Translations under genes and position numbers: made by a program
From: a virus
Length of the DNA stretch: 64,000 nt
Reading direction: 5' to 3' (one strand)
IMG/VR virus record: IMGVR_UViG_3300016457_000282
Coordinates: 86,431-150,430 of that record
Notes under the pieces: generated by a model
The model's input: only the letters and a program-made list of their open reading frames with translations
What the model was told of the DNA's origin: nothing
Database searches by the model: none
Part shown: piece by piece, positions 40,797 to 50,800 of the stretch
Layout of the letters: each line of letters opens with the position of its first letter
How positions within the stretch are numbered: position 1 is the first letter of the stretch

Positions 40797-41273
40797 TTAC
40801 CATCGATGATGCCAAAGCTGGCCCCATCGAGGTCTTCGCCCCAATATAGTTATCAACTTCGAGGAATAGTTACGCATCCCGAACGTACGACCATTAGCTG
40901 CTACTCTAAGGTCGTACGACCACGCGATAGGTGATTCACTAATTTGAACTCCGTTAGAATCGTAAAGTACTGCACGTACACCAATAAAACAAAAGTCAAC
41001 TTTAGGAGGAGCGAACGTAAATTGAGTCTCTGTAATAGGAGCAGAAGTAATCTCTCGCGGAGGAGACCCAACTCTTCGAATGTAAACCCGGTACTTTAAA
41101 ACAGCATCAGTTGGAATCGGGTCACCTGTAGACAGCACTATAGGAGCGTTCCACGCGACAGTAATTGTAGAGTCTGAGACGAATTGACGTTTACGCACCC
41201 ATTGAGCACAAACACTTGTTGTAAAAATCGCCAAGAGCAATATACTAATTGAAAGGACTTTCCTGACCATCAC
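40797..41273 (-). CDS. Secreted Fn3-like protein
   Basis: 158 aa. Signal peptide (VLSISILLLAIFTTSVCAQW) with a cleavage site at VCA-Q, then a beta-sandwich (STITVAWNAPIVLSTGDPIP, KYRVYIRRVG, FCFIGVRAVL) like fibronectin III. Start directly follows the stop of the upstream gene. An inactive copy lies at 35398-35894. Exported phage beta-sandwich proteins may bind the cell surface; exact role unknown. Confidence 0.75.
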   Translation of the reverse strand: MMVRKVLSISILLLAIFTTSVCAQWVRKRQFVSDSTITVAWNAPIVLSTGDPIPTDAVLKYRVYIRRVGSPPREITSAPITETQFTFAPPKVDFCFIGVRAVLYDSNGVQISESPIAWSYDLRVAANGRTFGMRNYSSKLITILGRRPRWGQLWHHRW

Positions 41274-41717
41274 TTATCGATCCACAGTTATCCCCAATAG
41301 AATTGTTACAGTACCTCCGGAAGTCCCAGAAGTTTCAACCACCTCAAACTGCAAATACTTCGTCATTGCACCCAAATCAACTGGTATAAACAAATGGCCG
41401 TCGCTCTCCGGACCAGAAGTAGAAGTAAGCTCAGTCGCAATATCTGGGACTCCTTCGGGGGTTCTGAAAAACTGTTCATCGAGACTGCACTTCTCCTTAA
41501 TAGTGTAAACACCTCCTCCAGTAATCGTCACTTGTAACGAAAAGTACCCTGTAGCGCGTAGTTTATCAAGATCGAGGACTCGAGTGGAAACAACTTCACC
41601 AGCAGAGAAATGCTTGTTGTTTAGCAAACTAAGCCAAGTAATCCGATTCTTCGCCAGGCAAAGAGAACTGTTCATTAAAAACAACAATAATACTCCTATT
41701 AAAACTCTTTTCACCAA
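41274..41717 (-). CDS. Secreted phage protein of unknown function
   Basis: About 147 aa; TTG 41717 is favoured because AAGGGGG lies just upstream (ATG 41738 overlaps DUF5675). Signal peptide RVLIGVLLLFLMNSSLCLAK, then beta-rich sequence with LRATGYFSLQVTITGGGVYT and a C-terminus SGTSGGTVTILLGITVD, often seen in phage decoration-like proteins. Not recognised precisely. Confidence 0.7.
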   Translation of the reverse strand: MVKRVLIGVLLLFLMNSSLCLAKNRITWLSLLNNKHFSAGEVVSTRVLDLDKLRATGYFSLQVTITGGGVYTIKEKCSLDEQFFRTPEGVPDIATELTSTSGPESDGHLFIPVDLGAMTKYLQFEVVETSGTSGGTVTILLGITVDR

Positions 41718-41728
41718 TTTAACCCCCT

Positions 41729-42142
41729 TTAATAACATTCCAGAATTGTCAAATGAAACTTATCAAAGTCCTTCATAACCTCCATAAACCTCTTGAACGT
41801 CTTACCCGAATTCAGCACAGCTCTATCACCGTGTAACTTCCCATAATGTTCCGCCAAAAGAATGCACCCAGCAGTATCTTCAACTTCATTGCCCGGATGG
41901 AATAGAATACCAACACGGCCCGGTACATTTGTAACTATGAAAGTCTCCCCAAACCGGCTAGAAACGTGCCTTCTACATATGTACTGCTGTGCGGGAATAC
42001 ATGAAACTCCGGGCATATTGAATCGGTCCGCAGGTTCGAGAGTCACACAAAAGACTTGCTTCTGAATACGAAGCACTCCAAAGGTGCCGTAAGATTCATT
42101 CTCCTCTAGCCTTACAATTTCAACAACAGGATACTCTATCAT
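41729..42142 (-). CDS. DUF5675 family protein
   Basis: 137 aa, ATG behind AGAGGAGG. SYGTFGVLRIQKQVFCVTLE, SCIPAQQYICRRHVSSRFGE, VPGRVGILFHPGNEVEDTAG and a closing FKRFMEVM are the ordered motifs of DUF5675, which is found in phage lysis and tail regions. The HxGN...DT..GC cluster suggests a catalytic or metal site, perhaps acting on peptidoglycan, though biochemistry is not established to my knowledge. Confidence 0.8.
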   Translation of the reverse strand: MIEYPVVEIVRLEENESYGTFGVLRIQKQVFCVTLEPADRFNMPGVSCIPAQQYICRRHVSSRFGETFIVTNVPGRVGILFHPGNEVEDTAGCILLAEHYGKLHGDRAVLNSGKTFKRFMEVMKDFDKFHLTILECY

Positions 42143-42154
42143 AAGCTACCTCCT

Positions 42155-43003
42155 CTAATCATTCAAAACTCCGCAACCACCGGTCTTACGGAGCTCTCCT
42201 AGTAATTCGTTAATTTTCGCTTTTAAAGCATCACAGTAATCAATAGTCCCTATCAAGACAGAGTGGATAGAAGTAACATCAGCTCTTAACGCATTATAGT
42301 CACTCTTTATCTCGTTTACCAGAGGTACAAGATCGTTATATTTGGATTTCAGATCGTTAATCAAGTCTCTCTCATTCGCGTCATACGTTAAGTCTGCGTC
42401 TCCTAAAGTAACAGCCGCAGCATCGGCATAGGTAACTGCAGTAGACGTAATAGCAGATGGGTCGCTCTGGGAAGCATCAACATCAATCACCTGAGCGGTT
42501 CCAAAGCTGTCACTTGCCCCTACTATATGTAAACCTCCTACTTCTGCCGTCCTAGTGCTAGCAAAGTCGCACCCCAAAGATACGAGCAGGAGTGTGGTTG
42601 AAGAAACAGCAATCCCAACACATTGAACTATATTCGACCCAGTAGGCCGTGTAGAAGTAATCCCTCCATTTGTACCTACGAAATACTTAGACCCAACTGT
42701 AAGACCTGAAAACAGCGCGGCACGCCCGTCAAACTGTATCCACACATCGTTACCTGCAGATGCATCCTTATAGACAAACCCTACACAAGGCATGGTACTG
42801 TCAGAAGTATTGCTAGCTCTATAAGCCCTTTGATCACTTGCGATATAAACAGCTTGTCCTTTAGAGAGGTTTTCTCCAGCTGTAACCGAATAACAAGGAG
42901 CACCGATTGCATCTCTTACTTTTTGAGTGTTTCCTGTGCAAATAGCATCCCATCCAATTACATTCCCCATCTCCTCAAACTCGTAAGGCTCTAAGAATCC
43001 CAT
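42155..43003 (-). CDS. Tail appendage / decoration protein
   Basis: 282 aa, ATG behind AGGAGG. Middle contains a DUF2190-like beta segment (APCYSVTAGENLSKGQAVYI, SDSTMPCVGFVYKDASAGND, VWIQFDGRAALFSGLTVG), the C-terminus a long helix (LINDLKSKYNDLVPLVNEIK) for trimerisation. Likely a tail-tip or fibre component following the tip protein. Confidence 0.7.
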   Translation of the reverse strand: MGFLEPYEFEEMGNVIGWDAICTGNTQKVRDAIGAPCYSVTAGENLSKGQAVYIASDQRAYRASNTSDSTMPCVGFVYKDASAGNDVWIQFDGRAALFSGLTVGSKYFVGTNGGITSTRPTGSNIVQCVGIAVSSTTLLLVSLGCDFASTRTAEVGGLHIVGASDSFGTAQVIDVDASQSDPSAITSTAVTYADAAAVTLGDADLTYDANERDLINDLKSKYNDLVPLVNEIKSDYNALRADVTSIHSVLIGTIDYCDALKAKINELLGELRKTGGCGVLND

Positions 43004-43015
43004 CTACTAACCTCC

Positions 43016-45355
43016 TCAGCGTAGTACTGTTAGTTCAACAGTGTCCGCCTCACATACGTTGTTCCTTGGCGTAATTTTAATCGTGAAGTTCTTGTTAAGC
43101 ACGCCGTCTGAAGATTGCAGCGCGGACGTGTAGTCATACGACGTAGTTGTGCCATCTAATATCTCTTCTCTCACCTGCGTGGTACCATCATAAATCTCTA
43201 ACCGGATCTGGTCATAATCAGGAGTAGGATCCTGTGGCTTTTGCTGACTTGGGAAATGAAACCCCGCCCCATCTCTAGATTGGTTCCTCCAACTAATGCT
43301 GACGTCATCGCCCGAAGAAACGCGGTGATTATTACCTTGCTCATTAACCTGGAGATTACAGATTGGCAATGGCCTAAAAGGATTACCCTTGTACGTAAAG
43401 GAGTCTGTCTCCGCGTGTTCTGTATCGTCGATTTCCGCTCCAAGGAAGTGATGTCGAGGGGTCATGTCAATATCGAGGGTTTGGTTAGCAAGAGGCGCAA
43501 ACGTATTTCTATCCGTAGTAACGGGAGAGTTGTAATTCAGATAGAACACGTCAGTTCCAGCAGCATGTGAAGAGATGATTGTCTTGAAGAATCCCCTGAT
43601 TACTCCTACAAAATGGTATCCACTCTCATCTACACTTACATCTCTAACAGAAATTATCTCGTTATTGATCAGTAATAACAAAGAACCAGCGAACCAACCA
43701 GCATCACTAGATCCAAGTAGTGAAAAAGCGACGTCACTAGTAACATCGATCTGATAAGTCCTAGAAGTCTTATGAGTAACAGGAACATCGTGAGTTAGCG
43801 TCCCTAAGTAGTTAACCAAAATCTCTGCCGTAGAAAGCTCTAAAGAGTCGTAACTCAAGGTTATCGAGAAACCTTTTAAGTAAGGATTGCTTAAATCAGG
43901 TTTACACCAGAAGTAAACACCTCCAATTGGGTTTTCGAGATAACCCCAGGAAATCCAACTACTCTCGAAGTCCTGCGTAACTACTCCTGGACCAACAGAA
44001 GGAACGTCTGACATGTCAACAGGTTCTGCTTCAACAAGTTCTATAGCCTCAAGCTCGTAAACGCCCACTCCCTTTCGAACAATTGATGTAACCCTAAATG
44101 TACCCGTTACTCCAAACTGGTCAGAATCAATCTCAATGATTTGGTAAGGTTCGATAGACACAGTAGTCGTGAAAGTAGCTTTAATACGGGGGAACGTAAC
44201 CTCAGTCATCTTACGATCAAGCACTTTCTTTGCAATAGTATCAGAAGCAATAATCCTATAACTAAACTCGTTTAGTTTAAAATTACCTGCAACTGCTTCG
44301 GTACCGTGGTCAACCTGATAAATCCAGTTCGTCTCATAATCATTGTGAGGATCAATCCACTCCAGCGAAGCTGCACAATGAACTGCGGTCCAAAGATTCC
44401 CCTCGAGTGACAAGTTGTCAATGTCATCATCAGTTAAAGTCAACGTTGCAGCCCCTGTATTTCTAATTACCTTAACGCAAATTTTGTTTTGATACCAATA
44501 AAGCTTGGCCCCGCACCAATCTAAGATCTCTCTTATTACCTGTCCTAGGTCGGCTGAAGTTGAAACTACATATGAACCTCCAATTCCCTCCGACGCAAGA
44601 ACATTACCTGCCTCTATAAACGAATCTTTATCGACCAAACTTTCCGGGATGTTCAAATACCATCGATTCGTTAGAATGTAGTAAAGGACTTGCATCAAAT
44701 TAGCGTCATCTCCAACTTTCTTCCCAAGTGAAGTCAAGGGCTGAACGAACCTTTTCAACTCACATTGTGGGTGGATAGGAGATGGAGATTGTCCTAAACA
44801 AATATTTAGTGTAGCGTACGCCACATTGCGATAGTTCAATAGGTCGGAACTGTCATGAAGAGCGGTGTCGTGAGAATGTCGAGTTTGCGTAGACGTACCA
44901 TAGTACCAATAGCCCCCGAGGTACTTACCTCGTTCACTCTGATCGCACCCCGAAGAAGGGTGATCTACATCCACTCGAGTGGACTCAAGGATTAGCTTCG
45001 TAAACTCATCGACCGGGCCTATAGAAAAGGCCCAACGAGCAACCATCACGTAGGTGTAATAGGTAATTTCTGCCTTAGCCTTACCAGAACCTACCTTCTT
45101 CTTATGTTCAACCTCTTGAAATGACCGCTTGAAACGACCATATGCCTCTACTTTAGGAACCATATCAATCATTACGCCAGCAACCTGGCCCCTTCCAAAA
45201 ACAGAGGGAATCGCCAGCCCAACTCGGTTGCGAGGAATCTTTACTTCATTAGCACTTTGGTCGCCCGGACTGTCCTCAGTCTTAGGTGGCCCCGCCAAAA
45301 AGTAGCTCGCGAGAAACAACGCCGCATAAATTGCTAGAGTTGCAAAGACCGCCAT
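43016..45355 (-). CDS. Tail-tip / host-specificity protein
   Basis: 779 aa. N-terminal hydrophobic segment (LAIYAALFLASYFLAGPPK), then IPRNRVGLAIPSVFGRGQVA and YVMVARWAFSIGPVDEFTKL, the start of the lambda J / GTA tail-tip type protein; a hub domain with LGQVIREILDWCGAKLYWYQ and KKVLDRKMTEVTFPRIKATF follows, ending in Fn3-like sheet. Position after NlpC-like and minor tail genes agrees. Forms the distal tail tip and contacts the receptor complex. Confidence 0.8.
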   Translation of the reverse strand: MAVFATLAIYAALFLASYFLAGPPKTEDSPGDQSANEVKIPRNRVGLAIPSVFGRGQVAGVMIDMVPKVEAYGRFKRSFQEVEHKKKVGSGKAKAEITYYTYVMVARWAFSIGPVDEFTKLILESTRVDVDHPSSGCDQSERGKYLGGYWYYGTSTQTRHSHDTALHDSSDLLNYRNVAYATLNICLGQSPSPIHPQCELKRFVQPLTSLGKKVGDDANLMQVLYYILTNRWYLNIPESLVDKDSFIEAGNVLASEGIGGSYVVSTSADLGQVIREILDWCGAKLYWYQNKICVKVIRNTGAATLTLTDDDIDNLSLEGNLWTAVHCAASLEWIDPHNDYETNWIYQVDHGTEAVAGNFKLNEFSYRIIASDTIAKKVLDRKMTEVTFPRIKATFTTTVSIEPYQIIEIDSDQFGVTGTFRVTSIVRKGVGVYELEAIELVEAEPVDMSDVPSVGPGVVTQDFESSWISWGYLENPIGGVYFWCKPDLSNPYLKGFSITLSYDSLELSTAEILVNYLGTLTHDVPVTHKTSRTYQIDVTSDVAFSLLGSSDAGWFAGSLLLLINNEIISVRDVSVDESGYHFVGVIRGFFKTIISSHAAGTDVFYLNYNSPVTTDRNTFAPLANQTLDIDMTPRHHFLGAEIDDTEHAETDSFTYKGNPFRPLPICNLQVNEQGNNHRVSSGDDVSISWRNQSRDGAGFHFPSQQKPQDPTPDYDQIRLEIYDGTTQVREEILDGTTTSYDYTSALQSSDGVLNKNFTIKITPRNNVCEADTVELTVLR

Positions 45356-45798
45356 TTCCTAAACGAAAATCCTCCCCACGAGATTGCAAAGTCAAACTTA
45401 AACACAGGTGTGATAGTAACACACTCTTTCGGGAAAGATGTAATAAACTGACCTCCTACAAACAGAGCACTCTCAACGTCAAAATTTCTTCCTATAATTC
45501 TTAACACCCAGTCCCCACACTTCAAGTCTGCTGGGTTAGTTGTTTCAACAAGTCGTCCACCACTCCCTTCCTGAATAAACGTTTTGAATTTATGTACACC
45601 CTCTTTCCTTAGAATCCTAAGTACCGTTGTAGTATGAATTACTTTGAACTGATCCTCCGAAATCAAACCACTCTCTTGTGCTATACGTAATGAGACTCCA
45701 AAGCAGTCAATTCCCTTAAGAGAAGTACCCCCGAGCTTGAAAGGGGTATTAACCCACTTCTGTGCTAACTGATAATAATAACAATTCTCACACTTCAC
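45334..45798 (-). CDS. NlpC/P60-like tail protein 2
   Basis: About 154 aa from GTG 45798 inside the end of the upstream paralog. WVNTPFKLGGTSLKGIDCFG carries the catalytic-type Cys; GDWVLRIIGRNFDVESALFV occupies the place where NlpC/P60 has GD-x-V..HVGI, but the His is absent. Same layout as the upstream gene. Probably a lambda K-like tail-tip protein that has lost peptidase activity. C-terminus overlaps the tip gene start. Confidence 0.7.
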   Translation of the reverse strand: MKCENCYYYQLAQKWVNTPFKLGGTSLKGIDCFGVSLRIAQESGLISEDQFKVIHTTTVLRILRKEGVHKFKTFIQEGSGGRLVETTNPADLKCGDWVLRIIGRNFDVESALFVGGQFITSFPKECVTITPVFKFDFAISWGGFSFRKWRSLQL

Positions 45799-46249
45799 AA
45801 GGACACCTAAAATTGACTTTAGAAATTTTGTAGTCAAATTCAAAGTTAGCAACCCACTGAACTCCGGTTACAGGTCTAGCAACGAGAAACTTATCGGACA
45901 CATAGACTGCGGCGAACATCTCTCTATAGCGCCCAATGTCTCGCACCACAATATCTCCGCACTTCACACTTTTATCTCCAGTTACCACCATGTAATTGTC
46001 ACCAAAAGTATGCGCCAGTTGCCGTAAGAACTCTTGATGGTTTTGACGAAATAGTTTGAGCATTCGCGCGCTGTAAATATCTAGAAACGTTTCCTTAGGA
46101 AGTAGACCTACATCTACCAAGATCGAAAGAGGCGCACTCACACAATCAGCCCCCCTACCTTTAACACAATCCCTGAGTTTAAATGGGGTACCAATCCATT
46201 CATTAGCCTTCTCAAAGAGTACGCAATTGTAGCACTTACTTCTTTCCAC
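45788..46249 (-). CDS. NlpC/P60-like tail protein 1
   Basis: 153 aa from a GTG overlapping the BR0599-like gene. WIGTPFKLRDCVKGRGADCV gives the Cys position; VKCGDIVVRDIGRYREMFAA has no His where the catalytic one is expected. N-terminal CYNC and a second Cys pair are shared with the downstream copy. A duplicated, probably non-catalytic, tail-tip component; it may act as a plug or assembly scaffold. Confidence 0.7.
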   Translation of the reverse strand: MERSKCYNCVLFEKANEWIGTPFKLRDCVKGRGADCVSAPLSILVDVGLLPKETFLDIYSARMLKLFRQNHQEFLRQLAHTFGDNYMVVTGDKSVKCGDIVVRDIGRYREMFAAVYVSDKFLVARPVTGVQWVANFEFDYKISKVNFRCPCEV

Positions 46250-47036
46250 CAGACGCAGTCTTTCCCTGTCTTCCTCTTAAAGTCGCACTCTCTGTAGGAG
46301 TATGAGGAAAACCTAAGTAGTTATCCAAATTGTTAAACTTGTCTCTACAAGTTGCAATCGATTTATCACACCCGGCGTAAACAGTAACAACATCTCCTAC
46401 AGACAGATCACGAGTAGCAAACCTCACCACCACAGAACCCGCATCATTAAAAACTATACTCCTAACTTCCGTTGGCGCAACTAACTTCCCATATTTCAGA
46501 AAATTATTTGGAACGGGGTCTGGGAAGTTTGAACCCCGAGTAGTATAGTTAATCGAGATAGTTCTCCCACTAATACCAGCTACTATTCCAGAAGCAGAAT
46601 AAGAATCCCATGCGACTCCACATTCGTCTAAAGTTCGAATACATCCTAGAGAAAGGCGGACACGATTCGCTGACCTAAGACCTAACGACACCATACTCTC
46701 AACTTCGAGTTCGACAAAGTGGAGGTCGATTTTAAACTTAGTGACATTACCTTGATAAAACTCTGACCAAGTTGCCGTATCCACATCAATCTCAACAGCG
46801 CGAACTGTCACAGAACCAACTCGATTTACAAGGTAACTTGAGAGATCGGGTACTTTATCCCGTAAAATTTTAATAGTAAACGCTTCTTTCCGATCTACGC
46901 CAGAAAGCTCGTATGAAATATCAGACGTGATAAGAGGTTCCCAGGTAATAGAGTCATTGGTCGTAAACGGGAAGTTAGTCGCAATTAAATAGTCTGTATG
47001 CATGCCATAAACGAGAATTACGCCGTCAAACTTCAA
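46236..47036 (-). CDS. Minor tail protein (BR0599/DUF2163-like)
   Basis: 266 aa from TTG 47036 with AGGAGG 6 bases upstream. WEPLITSDISYELSGVDRKE at the start, a central beta region, and CDKSIATCRDKFNNLDNYLG-FPHTP near the end, which is the diagnostic Cys/His motif of phage BR0599 proteins. In other siphoviruses this gene precedes the NlpC/P60 gene, as here. Part of the tail tip; the Cys cluster may bind metal. Confidence 0.85.
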   Translation of the reverse strand: MKFDGVILVYGMHTDYLIATNFPFTTNDSITWEPLITSDISYELSGVDRKEAFTIKILRDKVPDLSSYLVNRVGSVTVRAVEIDVDTATWSEFYQGNVTKFKIDLHFVELEVESMVSLGLRSANRVRLSLGCIRTLDECGVAWDSYSASGIVAGISGRTISINYTTRGSNFPDPVPNNFLKYGKLVAPTEVRSIVFNDAGSVVVRFATRDLSVGDVVTVYAGCDKSIATCRDKFNNLDNYLGFPHTPTESATLRGRQGKTASGGKK

Positions 47037-47895
47037 CGAGGGCCTCCTTCAAATAGGACTCTATCTCTTCAAAAAATACTTCAGGATTAAAATCTTGGCA
47101 CTTCAAACCAAAGGGACACACAAAATTGTCAGGAACTCCTGGCCAAGGACGGCGGCATGGGTACAAATCGCAGCGGTTAGGTGACTGAACTGAAATGTGC
47201 AGAGGATAGGACAACTGTCTCGGGTCCGTAGACGTAAAGATAAAGAAACCTCTCTTCCCCAGTGCAGCCCCGGCGTGGCAAAGCCAACTATCCACACCCA
47301 CTAGAGCGTCCGCTTCTGACACAAGAGAGATGGAAAACCTTAAGTTCAAATCAGGATGCTCAAATCCAGGTAGCGAGGGTTGGGACAAACCGCGCAGTAC
47401 GAGTACAGTACCAAAATCGCTCAAGAACCGGGCTAACTTCAGCGCTTGATCTTTACTCAAAGAGCGTTGACCTGAAGAGAGGGGGCTGGATACGTCGGTA
47501 GAAGCTCCAAAAGGTTGGAATAAAATAACAGGGCGCCCTTTCCGATCGAGATAGGCCCGTGCATCCTTCTTCTCTTTATCAGTTAAGTAAAGCTTCGGGG
47601 CAGCGCCCTGCACAAGCTTAACATCACAGGATCTAAATATTGCCTCAATCAGAGTAATCTTCCCTTGACGGTAATCCGCAACGTAGTAGGGTTCAACTTT
47701 CCTTATATCAAACTCACTCAGCACCCTAAAGTTGGAAGAAGGCCACGGCACACACTCCTCCACATAAGGACTATTCTCAAAGGCAACAGGGAACGAACAT
47801 AAAATGGTTGGTTTAGAGTCGAGGTAAGGGAGCACTGCAGTAAAAGCAATATTCTTCCCTAACCCCCCAGTGAGCTCAAGTGCTATTTTAGTCAT
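47026..47895 (-). CDS. GT9-like glycosyltransferase in the tail operon
   Basis: 289 aa, ATG behind GGGAGG; overlaps both tail neighbours (8-11 bp). ALELTGGLGKNIAFTAVLPY at the start, PVILFQPFGAS in the middle and ALVGVDSWLCHAGAALGKRG followed by TSTDPRQLSYP match the heptosyltransferase (GT9) GT-B fold with its D-S-x2-H motif. Possible roles are glycosylating a tail protein or altering host LPS; the tight coupling to tail genes favours the first. Confidence 0.75.
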   Translation of the reverse strand: MTKIALELTGGLGKNIAFTAVLPYLDSKPTILCSFPVAFENSPYVEECVPWPSSNFRVLSEFDIRKVEPYYVADYRQGKITLIEAIFRSCDVKLVQGAAPKLYLTDKEKKDARAYLDRKGRPVILFQPFGASTDVSSPLSSGQRSLSKDQALKLARFLSDFGTVLVLRGLSQPSLPGFEHPDLNLRFSISLVSEADALVGVDSWLCHAGAALGKRGFFIFTSTDPRQLSYPLHISVQSPNRCDLYPCRRPWPGVPDNFVCPFGLKCQDFNPEVFFEEIESYLKEALVEV

Positions 47896-50800
47896 ACGCT
47901 TCCTCCCAAGTAACAGTTACGAAACAGCCATCGCCCTTGAAATCAAACTCGATGGTATCCTCTGTTAAGTAAGCGTCAATCTTAAAGTGGAGTGGGGTAC
48001 CCTTCGGTGTGTCTAACGACAAATTATCTTGAAGGGTAACTACACAATGATCCTCAGCAGTAACTACGCCCGTAACGGTCGTGTGAACTATAGTAGATCC
48101 ATAATCAATCACCACCTTCTTGTAAGCACTCCAAATCTCAGAGTAAGTCCGAGGTATGATCTTTAGCGAAGCAGAACCTTGATAAGCGTCTTCGTAAACG
48201 CGTAATTCACTCAACCAAGTGATTATATTGACTTTCTGATAGCGCCCTTTTGCGTATAAAAACAAGTCTTTGAAATCCCTCCAAGCAGTTCCAAAGAACT
48301 GGTAACTATGCGTTACAACAATTTTATCACGCAGACGAGAGCTCAAAGGATTTTTAATGGACGGGACGCCAACTTCAAGACCCTTAACATCCCTACTATC
48401 AACTACAGACCCTTCAACAAGCACCGTTCTTGGCCGTTTGTACCACTGCGAAGTAGTACCTGTCAATGCGTTACAGCCCTCAGGGATTATTTCATCTACG
48501 TCAATCTCAAGGTTGTAAACATTATGTTTCACTAAAGAACGAGTCCGTCGCACGTGGCCGTACCCCGTAAAACTGGGGTACACCCAGGTATCGTTCACAT
48601 CATAATCATACTGAAGCTGGCCAGCAAACTTAAGTGTTTTCGAGGCTGCGTCAATTTCGGTGATCTGGCCCGCTTCTAAATGACGCGAGCTACACAAAAC
48701 AGCAGAATACCCTACCTCAAAGTCTGTGACATCTTCTACCACTATCTGGGTATCATGTTGGTGCGCGTTGCTCACTAATCGTACTCTAAGAGGAAACTCA
48801 GGCACTACTACTAAATAACGAGCCGCATTGATAGCATCATAATCAAGATCATATGCAACCTCATCAACAGCTCCCAAGTGCAACGAAGACGAGCGGGTAG
48901 GGTAATAAAGTTTAGGAATACGGGTGGGCTTGCTTGCTAAGTTGTGAACCAATTCTGTTTCGAACTTGAACTTTATCTTCTGAAAAGTATGAGGTGTATT
49001 CCATTGATCATACTTTCTCGGTTTCAAGAGGACTATAGCGAACGTAGCAGAAACATAACAAATGGCGTCTCCTACTGTATCAAAATGGAAGTAGATGGGC
49101 GCGTCTACTACTCTCACTGCCCCCACCTGTGCCACATTCACAAGACCGTCCATCTCAGCCCCGGGAGCCATAGTGTGAGGCAAAGGCTCAGGAAGAGTTA
49201 CCGAAAACGTAGGATCCGAAGAAGAAACAGATTGTAAATCGTGAGAGGTGTCTTCATAACGATGTAAAATGTGAATTAACCGAGACGAACCTACCTTAGT
49301 AAATCCGAAATCAATTTTTGTAGGGACAACGTAAACTCTGTTCCAGAAGAAATTCTTTGGTTTGTCCTCAATTGTTTTACCTGCGTAAGATGAGGGAGTT
49401 CGTGAGTACGGTGTCCCTACTATTACACCCCAATAATACCGTTGGGGGGAGAAAAACGTGTCGTAACGACGATCCTTCGAAATACGTGAATAGTTAATAC
49501 CCTCCTGCCCTTTAGATACGGGTTCACCGCAAGAATAAGGCCACCACCACCATGGACGTTCGCGAGTAGAAGGAGGAACGAGCCGGTAATCACCTTCAGG
49601 GCCGTCCCAATGTTGAATCAAATGAGGGACCACGAGCTGATAGGATCGAACTTGGTTGGCTATTAAAGTTAACGCATCAGCAAATACTTTGTTCTTGACT
49701 TTAGTAATATCACCTCCCCAAATTCTAAAGAACATATAAAAGGTAGAAGTAAGGTAATGTTTAGAATTGTAGGCAATCTCGTAAAGGCGATTTCGAATAC
49801 AAGAAATAGCCTGATACCAGGTAGGGCCGACAAGTTGCTCTTCGTCTCCTGCAGTAGAGAAAGAAGGTTCGGGAGACACATATTTACGGACTCTGATCTC
49901 ATCCAGCCAGCCCTCCCACTGACCCGCTCCAAATGCCACCCTGCCTGCATCAGATAAATCAGAGTCTGTAGTCGATAAAACCTCTGAACCGTCAACAAAG
50001 AATTTTATATTGTTTTCATATATTGCTAGAGCTAGTATAGTTTCAGTATTCATTGGAATGTAATTATTTGACGGGGGTGTAGCAATGTCACTCTCGGTAC
50101 TAGCAACCCACTTACGTATTATTGGTGATGTATAACTACAATAAGAACCTGTCCCCCCAGTCTCACTATACTGTTGTGCTGCCTTTTGGCCTGTGTACAT
50201 ATTGTTGTCATCTTGATACCGTCCTACTACAGTACCCGTAGCACCATACGGGTAGCCTCCTGAAACAAGAAACTTAGCCTGGGCATGAAAATTTCTGATG
50301 GTAAAATTTTTCGGGGAATAAACCGTTTCAAGGTTATCACCAGTGTTAATGTTTACTCTCTGATTAACTACATCATAAGTTCCTGCTGTTTTATCATCAG
50401 TACCGTCGCCGAAGTGAAACACCGAAATCAGATCATAGTTTGAAAGTGAGTCAATGCTAAAATCGTCAAAGAACTCAAACGTATTTTTCCCGTTGCTTAC
50501 ATTACCTGTCCCAGGGTTGCCATAATAACAGTAAATATTCACATCCGAATCTAAGTTGTCGTTTATCTTAACCCAACAATAAGCTACTCTATTGGGTGCC
50601 TCACCTTCTACCTTCTCAACCCAGAAGTTTAAAAAAGTAGAACCATCGTTATCTACAAAACGAAGGTCTCCTGAATCATTGGTTCCTGAAGGGAACTTGG
50701 CAGAATGCCCTTCAACATGGAAATCACAGTTACTAGCTCCAGAACTTTCTCCTACTTTTAAAAGGACTTGATAACCTGTTCCGGCTCCTGGAGAACCAGA

